Shown here: positions 16,471 through 24,956 of the stretch, piece after piece | Numbering within the stretch: position 1 is the stretch's first letter | Layout of the letters: each line of letters begins with the position of its first letter | NCBI GenBank assembly: GCA_002695185.1 | Contig: NZOF01000073.1 | Location: 1-28,895 of the forward strand | Direction of reading: 5' to 3' | From: Erythrobacter sp. | GTDB lineage: Bacteria > Pseudomonadota > Alphaproteobacteria > Sphingomonadales > Sphingomonadaceae | Length of the DNA: 28,895 nucleotides | Made by a program: the position numbers and the translations under genes | The notes under the pieces: model-generated | What the model was told of the DNA's origin: nothing | Database searches by the model: none | The model's input: the letters and a program-made list of their open reading frames with translations, nothing else

Positions 16471-17676
16471 TCAGAAGGCTAGCGCCTGCACCACGCTTCC
16501 GGCAGCGGCGGCATCCGCACCCACCGCGCGGCGGATCAGCCAGTCGCTCGCGGCGAGCGGGGCCTGCGCACCGCTTTCCTGGTTACTGGCGGGTAGCAGA
16601 CCCTCTTGGGTTGCACGCGCCCTCACGAAGGTTTCCCGCGATCCGTTGGGCGGCAGATCGGCGGCAAGCAGATGCGGCATGAACTGCGTTTCGGCATCCG
16701 GCCGCCCACCCTGCAACGCCGCAATCAGAGGCGCGAGGAACAGGCGGGCGGTCACCATGGCGGAGGTGGGATTGCCTGGCAGGCCGAGCACGGGCTTTTC
16801 CCCCGCCATGCCGAACCACACCGGTTTGCCCGGCTTTATAGCCACTTTCGCGAAATGCTCTTCCAGCCCGGTCCCGGCGAACATCGGCCGGGCCAGATCG
16901 TGATCGCCCACCGATGCGCCGCCGATGACCACGACGCAGTCTGCGCTGTCCAGCGCATCTTGCGCAAAACGCGCAAGGCTTTCCAGCTCGTCACGCCCGG
17001 TCATTCTTGCCGCGATCGCCCCGCCCCGGCTTTCGGCCAGCGCGGCGACGCCGAAACTTCCCGATTCCGGAATGGCATGCGGCGATTGCGCGGCACGGCC
17101 CGGCTCGGCCAGTTCATCGCCCGTGGCGATAAGCGCGATGCGCGGCCGGCGGGCAACTTCGACCCGAGCAATGTCGGCCCCGGCCAGCGAGACCATTGCT
17201 CTAGGATTTAGGCGCTGCCCTTTTTCCAGCAACACATCCCCGGCCGAAAAATCGCCGGCTTTTGTGCGTATATGGCGCGCCGGGCCGAAGCCTTCCCGAA
17301 AGCGAACCTTGTCCCCGTCACGTTCGGCATATTCCTGCATCACGACGCAATCGGCGCCCGCGGGCAGGTGCGCGCCGGTAAAGATGCGCACGGCTTCGCC
17401 CGCGTTCAGATGCCCTGCAAACGGAGCACCCGCCGCCGCTTCTCCGATCATGGTCAGGCTACCCTCGCCCGCAGCATCGGCGATCCGGACGGCATACCCG
17501 TCCATCGCCGAAACATCCGCGCGGGGGGCATCGAGCGCTGCCGACACGTCCTGCGCGAGCACACGCGCTGCGGCCTGCGCGATCGGCACACTCTCGCCCG
17601 ATAGGGGATGCGCTGCGCCGAGGATGATTGAGAGAGCTTCTTCGTAGCTGATCACTGTTGGGCCATACCTTTTCAT
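16471..17676 (-). CDS. moeA: Molybdopterin molybdotransferase
   Basis: A 401-residue cytoplasmic enzyme that inserts molybdate into adenylylated molybdopterin, the step before MobA. Family motifs are all present: SAMDGYAV (56-63), FTGAHLPAGAD, IATGDEL, VVVIGGASVGDHD, KPGKPVWFG and GLPGNPTSA. Length is normal. ATG 17676 is preceded by AAGG about 6 bases upstream on the minus strand. It faces the MobA-FdhD gene with a 25-base gap. No other molybdopterin synthesis genes (moaA, moaC, moaE, mogA) are in the window, so those must lie elsewhere. Confidence 0.95.
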   Translation of the reverse strand: MKRYGPTVISYEEALSIILGAAHPLSGESVPIAQAAARVLAQDVSAALDAPRADVSAMDGYAVRIADAAGEGSLTMIGEAAAGAPFAGHLNAGEAVRIFTGAHLPAGADCVVMQEYAERDGDKVRFREGFGPARHIRTKAGDFSAGDVLLEKGQRLNPRAMVSLAGADIARVEVARRPRIALIATGDELAEPGRAAQSPHAIPESGSFGVAALAESRGGAIAARMTGRDELESLARFAQDALDSADCVVVIGGASVGDHDLARPMFAGTGLEEHFAKVAIKPGKPVWFGMAGEKPVLGLPGNPTSAMVTARLFLAPLIAALQGGRPDAETQFMPHLLAADLPPNGSRETFVRARATQEGLLPASNQESGAQAPLAASDWLIRRAVGADAAAAGSVVQALAF

Positions 17677-17759
17677 TCGGGCCTTGCGTCCAGGCAGGTT
17701 GCAAGACGGCGATCCGGCATAAACTTAGCCGGCGCAACTTCCAATCCGGGGGGCACATG

Positions 17760-17790
17760 AAAAACCCCCGGGACATGCCATCCCGGGGGT
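17760..17790 (-). terminator. Rho-independent terminator of ompW
   Basis: ACCCCCGGGA (17764-17773) and TCCCGGGGGT (17781-17790) form a perfect 10-base stem with a 7-base loop. Read on the minus strand it is followed by TTTTT (17764-17760). It lies about 46 bases beyond the ompW stop, with the right orientation for that gene. Confidence 0.9.
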
Positions 17791-17836
17791 CTTGTACGCG
17801 CCCCGCCCTGTCATGACGGGTCGAAGGTTTCTTCGG

Positions 17837-18505
17837 TCAGAAGCGGTAGCTTACGCCTGCGCTCAGGACCCAGGGATCCAGCTTGTGCTCGGTTTCGATG
17901 GCCAGCGTATCGCCCGCATACCAGCGCGCCGTGGTGTCGACGAAATAGCGTTTCGCATCCACCGTCAGGCCGAGGCCCTGATCGCCGATCGCAATGTCGG
18001 CGCCTGCCTGAAGGACCAGCCCCAGCTCGTCCGAAAGCGTCGTGCGCGTAACGCCGAGCGGGATCGTATCTGCGCCCGGTTCGACATCGACCCACCAGAA
18101 ATAGGTCGCGCCTGCACCGACATATGGCTTCACGGCGCCTGCATCGAGATGGTATTTGGCGGTCAGCGTGGCGGGAATGAGCTTGGCATCCGACACCAGT
18201 TCCGCATTCGGCAGGCCGGATACGGCATCGACATCATGCTGGGTCATGCAGCAGATCGTCTCGACCGAGAAATTCGGGCTGACGAAATATTCGACGGCCA
18301 GCGTGGGGACGAAATTCTCGTTGGCCTCGGTCTGCAACGTGTCGGGAAGGCCGACGATATCCTCGTTCACCGCGGTGATCTTGCCATCGGGGATGACATA
18401 GCTGCCCAGCAGTTTGACCTGCACCTTGCCATCGCTGTCCTGCGCGTGGGCCGGGGCGGCGGCCATGGCTGCTCCGGCAAGAGCAAGTGCGAGATACCTT
18501 TTCAT
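17837..18505 (-). CDS. ompW: OmpW family outer-membrane protein
   Basis: A 222-residue protein with a signal peptide (1-22, ending APAHA before QDSDG) and an eight-strand OmpW barrel. Recognisable pieces are VKLLGSYVIPDG, a central LTAKYHLD, KPYVGAGATYFWW and a C-terminal VSYRF ending in phenylalanine, the outer-membrane insertion signal. OmpW proteins form a narrow hydrophobic channel; in enterobacteria ompW is FNR-controlled. Here a perfect FNR/FixK box lies 96-109 bases upstream of the start, so low-oxygen control is likely. An adjacent Cys-Cys pair (ETICCMTQHD) is unusual for a barrel strand. A clear terminator follows. It is divergent from the Crp/Fnr regulator. Confidence 0.9.
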   Translation of the reverse strand: MKRYLALALAGAAMAAAPAHAQDSDGKVQVKLLGSYVIPDGKITAVNEDIVGLPDTLQTEANENFVPTLAVEYFVSPNFSVETICCMTQHDVDAVSGLPNAELVSDAKLIPATLTAKYHLDAGAVKPYVGAGATYFWWVDVEPGADTIPLGVTRTTLSDELGLVLQAGADIAIGDQGLGLTVDAKRYFVDTTARWYAGDTLAIETEHKLDPWVLSAGVSYRF

Positions 18506-18572
18506 CTGAATTCACCTCTAGCGCCGCAGTAGCCGCACCGCGCGGCTCAGGGTGGTTGCAGCGGCTGACGGC

Positions 18573-18578
18573 GCAATA
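18573..18578 (-). promoter_or_regulatory. Candidate -10 element of the ompW promoter
   Basis: On the minus strand this reads TATTGC. Its centre is 32 bases from the centre of the FNR-type box at 18601-18614, exactly the distance in a class II FNR-activated promoter (box at -41.5). The predicted transcript start is near 18566, giving a leader of about 60 bases. The inference rests on spacing and a partial -10 match. Confidence 0.45.
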
Positions 18579-18600
18579 GGGCGGGATTTTCCTGCCTTCC

Positions 18601-18614
18601 TTGATCCAGATCAA
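18601..18614. promoter_or_regulatory. FNR/FixK box, perfect consensus, between ompW and the regulator
   Basis: TTGATCCAGATCAA matches TTGAT-N4-ATCAA at all ten defined positions. Spacing suits activation of ompW on the minus strand. Toward the regulator the same geometry would put the transcript start at the ATG, so the box could instead repress that gene (autoregulation) by overlapping its promoter. Confidence 0.88.
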
Positions 18615-18649
18615 GGAACCGGAACGCATTCGGGCCGACAGGAAGCGCC

Positions 18650-19351
18650 ATGAACTCGCTGCCCGACGCCTTCGATCATTTCGCCATGCGCATATTGCCC
18701 CCCGGCCTGTCCGATGCGGCGCATGTCCGCTTCCAGACGCTCGCCCGATACGAGAAGCTGGAATGCGATCAGTCGCTCGATTTCAGCGATGCCGGGCCGC
18801 ATATCCTGTTCCTCGCCAGAGGGGCGATCAAGCTGGTCGCGCACGCATCCCGATCGCGCGACCAGATCGTCGCGTTCCACTTCGGCGGCGAAATGCTGAG
18901 CGTGCCCCGGCGCGATCATTATTCCTATTCCGTCTGCGCGCTGCGGCAGTGCCGGATCGTGAGCTTTCCGACAGCGGATTTCCTGGAGCTGGCGTCGGAC
19001 GATGCCAAGGTGATGGGCTGCCTGCTCGAAAGAGCCACCCTGTCGCTGCAGCGATGCCGCGAGAAAGCCATCGCGCTGGGGCGCAAGACCGCCTCGGAAC
19101 GCATCGCCATCTTCCTGATCGGCATGGCCGACCGCATCGGCAAAATGCAGGAAGGCCGCATCCTGCTCGACCTGCCGATGTCCCGCCGCGACATCGCCGA
19201 AAGTCTGGGCCTGACCATCGAGACGGTCAGCCGGCGCCTCAGCGCGCTGAGGGCCGAGGGCGCAATCGAAACCGTGGGGCGATCGGCAATCATCCTGAAC
19301 GATCTGGCTGGCTTGAAGAGCCGGGCCGGCTTCCTGCGAGAGGCAGCATGA
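18650..19351 (+). CDS. Crp/Fnr family transcription regulator (FixK/FNR-like)
   Basis: A 233-residue regulator with an N-terminal cyclic-nucleotide-type sensor barrel, a dimer helix (about 120-160) and a C-terminal winged helix-turn-helix ([21 protein letters not shown], about 177-197). The recognition helix has the E-x-x-S-R pattern (Glu191, Ser194, Arg195) that in FNR and FixK contacts TTGAT half-sites, which fits the boxes nearby. The N-terminal Cys cluster that holds the 4Fe-4S oxygen sensor in true FNR is absent; cysteines are at 39, 96, 101, 124 and 136 only. By that criterion it resembles FixK, but the sensing mode is unknown. AGGAAG precedes ATG 18650. It is placed between ompW and ccoN, both with matching boxes. 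Confidence 0.9.
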   Translation: MNSLPDAFDHFAMRILPPGLSDAAHVRFQTLARYEKLECDQSLDFSDAGPHILFLARGAIKLVAHASRSRDQIVAFHFGGEMLSVPRRDHYSYSVCALRQCRIVSFPTADFLELASDDAKVMGCLLERATLSLQRCREKAIALGRKTASERIAIFLIGMADRIGKMQEGRILLDLPMSRRDIAESLGLTIETVSRRLSALRAEGAIETVGRSAIILNDLAGLKSRAGFLREAA

Positions 19352-19365
19352 TTTCTTTTGCGAAT

Positions 19366-19379
19366 TTGATCTGGGTCAA
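19366..19379. promoter_or_regulatory. FNR/FixK box upstream of ccoN
   Basis: TTGATCTGGGTCAA matches TTGAT-N4-ATCAA at nine of ten positions. Its centre is 58 bases before the ccoN ATG. A class II layout predicts a transcript start near 19414, with CTTAAT at 19400-19405 as a weak -10, and leaves a short leader holding the ribosome-binding site AGGGAG. Confidence 0.85.
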
Positions 19380-19430
19380 TGCGACCCGCGCTTCCCGCGC
19401 TTAATCCCCGCCGCAAATAGGGAGTATTCT

Positions 19431-21104
19431 ATGCAAGCGGAAACGGCACTTGGCCGAGTGGGCCTGTGGTTCCTGATCATGCTCGCGGCGCTGGCTGCCG
19501 CCGTCGGAGCCGCCGATAGCGGCTTCGCTGCGCACGCCATCATCATTGCCCTCGTCGCCTTCGTCATGGTCTGGATGAGCGCATCCCGCTTCGATCCGAT
19601 GGGCAAGGCGCAGGGCTTCTTCAAGATGCCCGAAGGACCCTCGCGCTACGATGACGACCCGATCCGCTGGGGCGTCATCGCGACCATGTTCTGGGGCCTG
19701 GCGGGCCTGCTTGCCGGTGTCTTCATCGCATCGCAGCTGGCGTTCCCCTGGCTCAATATCGAACCCTATCTCAATTTCGGACGACTACGCCCGCTGCATA
19801 CCAGCGCGGTCATCTTCGCATTCGGCGGCAACGCCCTGCTGGCGACCAGTTTCTACGTGGTGCAACGCACCTGCCGCACGCAGCTGGCCTTCCCCGGTCT
19901 CGCCCGCTTCGTGTTCTGGGGCTATCAGCTCTTCATCGTCCTGGCGGCGACCGGCTACCTTCTGGGCGTTACGCAATCGAAGGAATATGCCGAGCCGGAA
20001 TGGTATGTCGACCTGTGGCTGACGATCGTCTGGGTGGCCTATTTCGTGGTCTTCGTCGGCACACTCGCCAAGCGGAAAGAACCGCACATCTATGTGGCGA
20101 ACTGGTTCTATCTTGCCTTCATCATCACCATCGCGATGCTCCACATCGTAAACAATCTGGCGGTCCCGGTCAGCTTCCTCGGCGCAAAGAGCTACAGCGC
20201 CTTTGCCGGAGTGCAGGATGCGCTGACGCAGTGGTGGTACGGCCATAACGCAGTGGGCTTCTTCCTTACGGCCGGCTTTCTGGCGATGATGTACTACTTC
20301 GTCCCGAAACAGGCCGAACGCCCGGTCTACAGCTACCGCCTGTCGATCATCCACTTCTGGTCGCTGATCTTCCTCTATATCTGGGCCGGACCGCACCACC
20401 TTCATTACACGGCCCTGCCCGACTGGGCGCAGACACTGGGAAGGGTGTTCTCGATCATGCTGTGGATGCCCAGCTGGGGCGGCATGATCAACGGCCTGAT
20501 GACGCTCAACGGGGCGTGGGACAAGGTCCGCACCGATCCGATCATTCGGATGATGGTGATGGCGCTGGCCTTCTACGGCATGAGCACCTTTGAAGGCCCG
20601 ATGCTGTCGATCAAGAGCGTCAACAGCCTCAGCCACTATACCGACTGGACCATCGGCCACGTGCATTCGGGCGCGCTGGGGTGGAACGGCATGATCACCT
20701 TTGCCTGCATGTATTTCCTCGTGCCGAGGCTGTGGAAGCGCGAGCGGATGTATTCGCTACGCATGATCAACTGGCACTTCTGGCTGGCTGCGCTCGGCAT
20801 CGTCTTCTACGCGGCCAGCATGTGGGTCGCCGGGATCCAGCAAGGGCTGATGTGGCGCGAATACGGGCCCGACGGCTATCTGGTCTGGTCCTTCGCGGAC
20901 AGCGTCGCCGCCATGTTCCCCATGTATGTCATGCGCACGGTCGGGGGGCTCATGTACCTCGGCGGGGCCATCATCATGACCTACAACATCTGGATGACGC
21001 TTGCCGGCAAGCTGCGCGAGGAAAAGCCCCTGCGCGACGCGGCTTACGATCCGCAAGCAGATCGCCCCATCGTCAATCAGCCCAGCGCCGTTCCGGCCGA
21101 ATAG
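19431..21104 (+). CDS. ccoN: cbb3-type cytochrome c oxidase subunit I
   Basis: The 557-residue catalytic subunit of the high-oxygen-affinity cbb3 oxidase, carrying heme b and the heme b3-CuB site. About twelve membrane helices are visible. Typical segments are [19 protein letters not shown] with an early heme-ligand histidine, [26 protein letters not shown] with the CuB histidine and cross-linked tyrosine region, [17 protein letters not shown] with the histidine pair, and [17 protein letters not shown] with the distal heme ligands. AGGGAG lies 7-8 bases before ATG 19431. It is 80 bases after the Crp/Fnr gene and begins a run of cco genes on the same strand. Confidence 0.97.
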   Translation: MQAETALGRVGLWFLIMLAALAAAVGAADSGFAAHAIIIALVAFVMVWMSASRFDPMGKAQGFFKMPEGPSRYDDDPIRWGVIATMFWGLAGLLAGVFIASQLAFPWLNIEPYLNFGRLRPLHTSAVIFAFGGNALLATSFYVVQRTCRTQLAFPGLARFVFWGYQLFIVLAATGYLLGVTQSKEYAEPEWYVDLWLTIVWVAYFVVFVGTLAKRKEPHIYVANWFYLAFIITIAMLHIVNNLAVPVSFLGAKSYSAFAGVQDALTQWWYGHNAVGFFLTAGFLAMMYYFVPKQAERPVYSYRLSIIHFWSLIFLYIWAGPHHLHYTALPDWAQTLGRVFSIMLWMPSWGGMINGLMTLNGAWDKVRTDPIIRMMVMALAFYGMSTFEGPMLSIKSVNSLSHYTDWTIGHVHSGALGWNGMITFACMYFLVPRLWKRERMYSLRMINWHFWLAALGIVFYAASMWVAGIQQGLMWREYGPDGYLVWSFADSVAAMFPMYVMRTVGGLMYLGGAIIMTYNIWMTLAGKLREEKPLRDAAYDPQADRPIVNQPSAVPAE

Positions 21105-21116
21105 GATCACCCAACC

Positions 21117-21881
21117 ATGACCGATCCCGTCGTCGACGAAACCGTCAAGGGCCACAAACGGCTCGAACGCAACATCACCCTGCTGGCCATCGGCACTTTC
21201 GTGACCGTGGTGATCGGCGGCCTCGTCCAGATCACCCCGCTGTTCTATCTCGAGAATACGATCGAGGAGGTGGAGGGTGTGCGCCCCTACACGCCGCTGG
21301 AGCAGGCCGGGCGCGACATCTACATCCGTGAAGGCTGCTATGTCTGCCACAGCCAGATGATCCGCCCGTTCCGCGATGAAGTGGAACGTTACGGGCATTA
21401 CAGCCTGGCGGCAGAAAGCATGTACGACCACCCGTTCCAGTGGGGGTCCAAGCGTACCGGGCCGGATCTGGCGCGCGTCGGTGGGCGCTATTCAGACGAA
21501 TGGCATGTCCAGCATCTGACCGATCCGCAAAGCGTGGTGCCGGAAAGCGTCATGCCGCAATATGGCTTCCTAAAGGAAACCACACTCGACATCGGCGATC
21601 CCAAGGCCACCATGACCGCGCTCATGCGGGTGGGCGTGCCCTACTCCAAGGATGATCTGGATAATGCCGAGGCCGACATGCTGGCCCAGGCGGATCCTGA
21701 TGCCGATGCTGGCGATCTGGCCGCACGCTATCCCAAGGCGCAGATTCGCGATTTCGACGGCAATCCCGACAAGCTGACCGAGATGGATGCGCTTGTCGCC
21801 TATCTCCAGATGCTCGGCACGCTGGTCGATTTCGACAGCGCCGCGCCCCTTGAAGAATTGGCCGAGGAGAAAGGGCGATGA
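21117..21881 (+). CDS. ccoO: cbb3-type cytochrome c oxidase subunit II (mono-heme c)
   Basis: A 254-residue membrane-anchored cytochrome c. One N-terminal helix (about 20-42) precedes a periplasmic domain with a single heme site CYVCH (Cys74-His78) and the usual [18 protein letters not shown]. Methionine-rich segments such as SVMPQYGF supply the axial ligand. It takes electrons from CcoP and passes them to CcoN. It starts 12 bases after ccoN, and its stop overlaps the ccoQ start (ATGA). Confidence 0.96.
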   Translation: MTDPVVDETVKGHKRLERNITLLAIGTFVTVVIGGLVQITPLFYLENTIEEVEGVRPYTPLEQAGRDIYIREGCYVCHSQMIRPFRDEVERYGHYSLAAESMYDHPFQWGSKRTGPDLARVGGRYSDEWHVQHLTDPQSVVPESVMPQYGFLKETTLDIGDPKATMTALMRVGVPYSKDDLDNAEADMLAQADPDADAGDLAARYPKAQIRDFDGNPDKLTEMDALVAYLQMLGTLVDFDSAAPLEELAEEKGR

Positions 21882-22042
21882 GCCTTTACGAGACCCTGCG
21901 TCATTTCGCCGACAGCTATGCGCTCGTCGTCATGCTTACCCTGTTCGTAGGACTGTGTGCCTGGCCCTTCAGGCCCGGCGCCAACAAGCGCAACCAGGCC
22001 GCCGCAACGCTGATATTCGAGGGGCAGGACGATGCCGAATAA
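21878..22042 (+). CDS. ccoQ: cbb3-type cytochrome c oxidase subunit IV (CcoQ)
   Basis: A 54-residue protein found by reading the frame between ccoO and ccoP. It has one membrane helix (about residues 14-30, [17 protein letters not shown]) followed by a basic [10 protein letters not shown] stretch, the classic CcoQ layout. It overlaps the ccoO stop by ATGA, and its last 11 bases overlap the start of ccoP. CcoQ stabilises the oxidase complex in related bacteria. Confidence 0.9.
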   Translation: MSLYETLRHFADSYALVVMLTLFVGLCAWPFRPGANKRNQAAATLIFEGQDDAE

Positions 22043-22943
22043 GCGGATTGACGAACCGACCGGCGTCCATACTGTCGGCCACGAGTGGGACGGGATCGAG
22101 GAACTCGATACACCACTTCCCCGCTGGTGGCTCTGGACCTTCTATCTCACGATCGTTTTCGCGATCGGCTATGTCATCGCCTATCCGGCCTGGCCCATGA
22201 TCGACAAGGCGACCGAAGGCGTTCTCGGCTGGTCGAGCCGCGGCCAGCTTGCCGATGAAATGAGTGCTGCCGATCAGGCCCGCGCAACCATGCGCGAACG
22301 GCTGGCGCGCGTTCCGATAGAACGGCTGGAAGAAGACAGCGAATTGATGCAGCAGGCGGTGGCTGGCGGTGCCGCAGCATTCCGCGTCAATTGCGTGCAG
22401 TGTCACGGCTCGGGAGCCGGCGGCAGTCAGGAACTTGGCTATCCCAACCTGAATGACGACGACTGGCTGTGGGGCGGCGATCTCAAGGCGATCCACTATA
22501 CGCTGACGCATGGCATTCGGCAGCCGGGCGATGCCGATACCCGGACCAGCCAGATGCCACCCTTTGCCGGTGCGTTCGACAGCAGCCAGCTCGACGATCT
22601 GGTGGACCATGTCCTTTCATTGAGCGGCAAGGCCGATGCCAACCAGGCGGGCGCCCAGCTGTTCGCCGACAATTGTGCCGCCTGTCACGGCAGCAAGGGC
22701 ACTGGCAATCGCGAACTCGGCGCGCCCGATCTCAGCGATGCGATCTGGCTGCGGGGCAATAGCCGCGAAGCGATCAAGCATCAGATTCTCGAACCGCGCA
22801 TGGGCATGATGCCCAAATGGGAGGGCAGGCTGGATCCGGTCACCATCAAGATGCTGGCCGCCTATGTCCATTCGCTCGGGGGAGGCGAAGACTTCCTGGA
22901 AGTCGCCGCAGACCCCGAGGTGAAAGTCGATGAACAGCCCTGA
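22032..22943 (+). CDS. ccoP: cbb3-type cytochrome c oxidase subunit III (di-heme c)
   Basis: A 303-residue di-heme cytochrome, the entry point for electrons from the periplasm. It begins with the FixP N-terminal motif (EWDGIEELDTPLPRWW), then one membrane helix (about 33-52) and two cytochrome c domains with CVQCH (121-125) and CAACH (215-219). Methionine ligands follow in QMPPF and MGMMPKW. The ribosome-binding GAGGGG lies inside ccoQ. Its end overlaps the start of ccoG by 14 bases. Confidence 0.96.
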   Translation: MPNKRIDEPTGVHTVGHEWDGIEELDTPLPRWWLWTFYLTIVFAIGYVIAYPAWPMIDKATEGVLGWSSRGQLADEMSAADQARATMRERLARVPIERLEEDSELMQQAVAGGAAAFRVNCVQCHGSGAGGSQELGYPNLNDDDWLWGGDLKAIHYTLTHGIRQPGDADTRTSQMPPFAGAFDSSQLDDLVDHVLSLSGKADANQAGAQLFADNCAACHGSKGTGNRELGAPDLSDAIWLRGNSREAIKHQILEPRMGMMPKWEGRLDPVTIKMLAAYVHSLGGGEDFLEVAADPEVKVDEQP

Positions 22944-24510
22944 CGATCCATCCGGAGACCGGCGCGACTGGTCGGTGATCGTCGATAGAGGCGTCGCCAA
23001 GACCAACCGCCCGGTCTCAAGTGCGGTGGCTGGGCCGGAAGCGGCCACCCGGCGCCACGAACCGCATGAACCGGTGCGCGAAAGCCTGCCGCAAAAGCTC
23101 TACGAGCCGCGCAGGCAGGTCCATAACAAGCGTATCGACGGGCCTTTCCGGCGCTTCAAATGGCTGATGATGCTGGTGACGCTGAGCATCTATTACGTCA
23201 CGCCATGGCTGCGCTGGGACCGTGGGCCTTATGCTCCCGATCAGGCAGTGCTTGTCGATCTGGCCAATCGCCGATTCTACATGTTCGGCATCGAAATCTG
23301 GCCGCATGAATTCTATTTTGTCGCCGGTCTGCTGATCATGGCCGGGATCGGCCTGTTCCTGATCACCAGTGCGGTCGGCAGGGCCTGGTGCGGTTACGCC
23401 TGCCCGCAGACCGTGTGGACCGACCTTTTCCAGCACATAGATCGCTTCATCGACGGCGATCGCAATGCCCGCATGCGGCTCGACGCGGCGCCGTGGACCT
23501 GGGGCAAGGTCGCCCGCCGCGGCATCAAGTGGACGATCTACCTTGTCATCGGCTTCTGGACCGGCGGCGCGTGGATCATGTATTTCGCGGACGCGCCTAC
23601 GCTGGTGCATGATTTCTGGCGCGGTGAGGCTGCGCCCGTCGCCTATATCACCGTTGCGGTGCTGACGATGACCACGGTGATCCTCGGCGGGTTCATGCGC
23701 GAACAGGTCTGCATCTATATGTGCCCATGGCCGCGCATCCAGACCGCGATGCTGGACGAAAAATCGCTGTTGGTCACTTACAAGGACTGGCGCGGCGAAC
23801 CACGTGGAAGCGTGAAGAAATCGCAGAAAAATCCCGGCCAGTTCGGCGATTGCATCGACTGTCAGCAATGCGTCCAGGTCTGCCCCACCGGGATCGATAT
23901 CCGTGAAGGTCCGCAGGTCGGTTGCATCACCTGCGCGCTGTGTATCGATGCTTGCGATCGCGTGATGAAAGATGTTGGCCGCCCGCGCGGATTGATCGAT
24001 TATGCAACGCTCGAAGATTGCGAGCGCGAGGCTGCGGGAGGCGAGCCGAAGTCTCCCTGGCGCACCTTGTTCCGCCCTCGCACGATCGCCTATTTCATGA
24101 TCTGGGGCGGCATCGGCGGCGCCTTGCTCTTCGCTCTCGGAGTGCGCAGTCACACCGAACTGACCGTGGCGCCCGATCGCAATCCGCCCTTCATGCTCTT
24201 GTCGGATGGGTCGATCCGCAATTCCTACACGCTCAAGCTGCGCAATATGGAAAGTCGGCCGCGCGAAATGGAAATCGCCATCGAAGGCGTGCCGGATGCC
24301 GCGATGTGGACCGACACCATTGCCTATCCAAACGCAGCAACCGTGCAGACGGTGACCGTGCCCGCCGATCTGGTGCGGCAAGTGCGCGCCTATGTGGCCG
24401 CGCCCGCCGGAACGGTCCCGCAAACCCTGACATTCCGCGTCACCTCCCTCGATCAGCAGCGCGAAACCGATGCGGTCGAAACCCGCTTCGATGCACCGGA
24501 GACAGAATGA
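22930..24510 (+). CDS. ccoG: Cytochrome oxidase accessory protein CcoG (FixG/RdxA-like)
   Basis: A 526-residue membrane iron-sulfur protein needed for cbb3 biogenesis; in other bacteria it is proposed to reduce Cu(II) to Cu(I) for the oxidase. About five membrane helices are interrupted by Cys motifs CGYACPQTVW and CIYMCPWPRIQ. These are followed by a ferredoxin-like pair, CIDCQQCVQVCPTG and CITCALCIDACDR, for two 4Fe-4S clusters, and a C-terminal immunoglobulin-like domain. GAGGTGAAAG precedes ATG 22930. The N-terminus (about 75 residues before the first helix) is somewhat long but charged and plausible. Confidence 0.94.
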   Translation: MNSPDDPSGDRRDWSVIVDRGVAKTNRPVSSAVAGPEAATRRHEPHEPVRESLPQKLYEPRRQVHNKRIDGPFRRFKWLMMLVTLSIYYVTPWLRWDRGPYAPDQAVLVDLANRRFYMFGIEIWPHEFYFVAGLLIMAGIGLFLITSAVGRAWCGYACPQTVWTDLFQHIDRFIDGDRNARMRLDAAPWTWGKVARRGIKWTIYLVIGFWTGGAWIMYFADAPTLVHDFWRGEAAPVAYITVAVLTMTTVILGGFMREQVCIYMCPWPRIQTAMLDEKSLLVTYKDWRGEPRGSVKKSQKNPGQFGDCIDCQQCVQVCPTGIDIREGPQVGCITCALCIDACDRVMKDVGRPRGLIDYATLEDCEREAAGGEPKSPWRTLFRPRTIAYFMIWGGIGGALLFALGVRSHTELTVAPDRNPPFMLLSDGSIRNSYTLKLRNMESRPREMEIAIEGVPDAAMWTDTIAYPNAATVQTVTVPADLVRQVRAYVAAPAGTVPQTLTFRVTSLDQQRETDAVETRFDAPETE

Positions 24511-24956
24511 TGAAACGCATATTCACCGGCAAGGACATGGCGATCATACTGGTTTGCGGATTTGCCGTAGTGGTCGGCGTCAATTTCTACATGGCGTCGG
24601 TGGCTATCGGCGGCTTTGGCGGCGTGGTGGTCGAAAACTCCTATGTCGCCAGCCAGAAATACAATGGCTGGCTGGAGCAGGCACGCAGGGCTGAAAGGCT
24701 AGGCTACGCGGTAAGTCTGGACCGCGACTCTCAAGGCCGCCTTGCCGCCATTGTCGACAACGCTCCATCAAACGCAAAAATATCCGCAGAGCTGAGACGT
24801 CCACTGGGTCAGCCTCAAGTGAGAACCATCTCTCTGCAGCAAAACGCCGACGGGCGCTATCTGTCCCGCGACCCACTGCCCTCGGGGCGCTGGATCGCCC
24901 GGATCACAGTCGACACCGGCAGCGCTCCGTGGATCGACGAGCTCGAAATAAAATGA
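24510..24956 (+). CDS. ccoH: cbb3 oxidase assembly protein CcoH (FixH family)
   Basis: A 148-residue protein with an N-terminal FTGKDM motif, one membrane helix (about residues 12-32) and a periplasmic domain beginning VVVENSYVASQKYNGWL, the FixH signature. CcoH is needed for cbb3 assembly and interacts with the oxidase (family knowledge). ATG 24507 and ATG 24510 are adjacent in frame; I prefer 24510 because GGAGA is 7 bases away. Its TGA overlaps the ccoI start. GC content falls part-way through this gene and stays lower in the genes that follow. Confidence 0.9.
   Translation: MKRIFTGKDMAIILVCGFAVVVGVNFYMASVAIGGFGGVVVENSYVASQKYNGWLEQARRAERLGYAVSLDRDSQGRLAAIVDNAPSNAKISAELRRPLGQPQVRTISLQQNADGRYLSRDPLPSGRWIARITVDTGSAPWIDELEIK

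Noticed and set aside
16925..17647. 240-codon plus-strand frame opposite moeA
   Set aside because: Ser/Ala/Arg-rich shadow of a GC-rich gene; moeA has all family motifs.
19785..20666. 293-codon minus-strand frame opposite ccoN
   Set aside because: His/Asp/Arg-rich antisense shadow with no domain; ccoN is certain.
23017..24423. 468-codon open frame on the minus strand opposite ccoG
   Set aside because: It is the antisense shadow of a high-GC gene. The composition is rich in His, Arg, Ala and Gly with no family motifs, while ccoG on the other strand is unambiguous.
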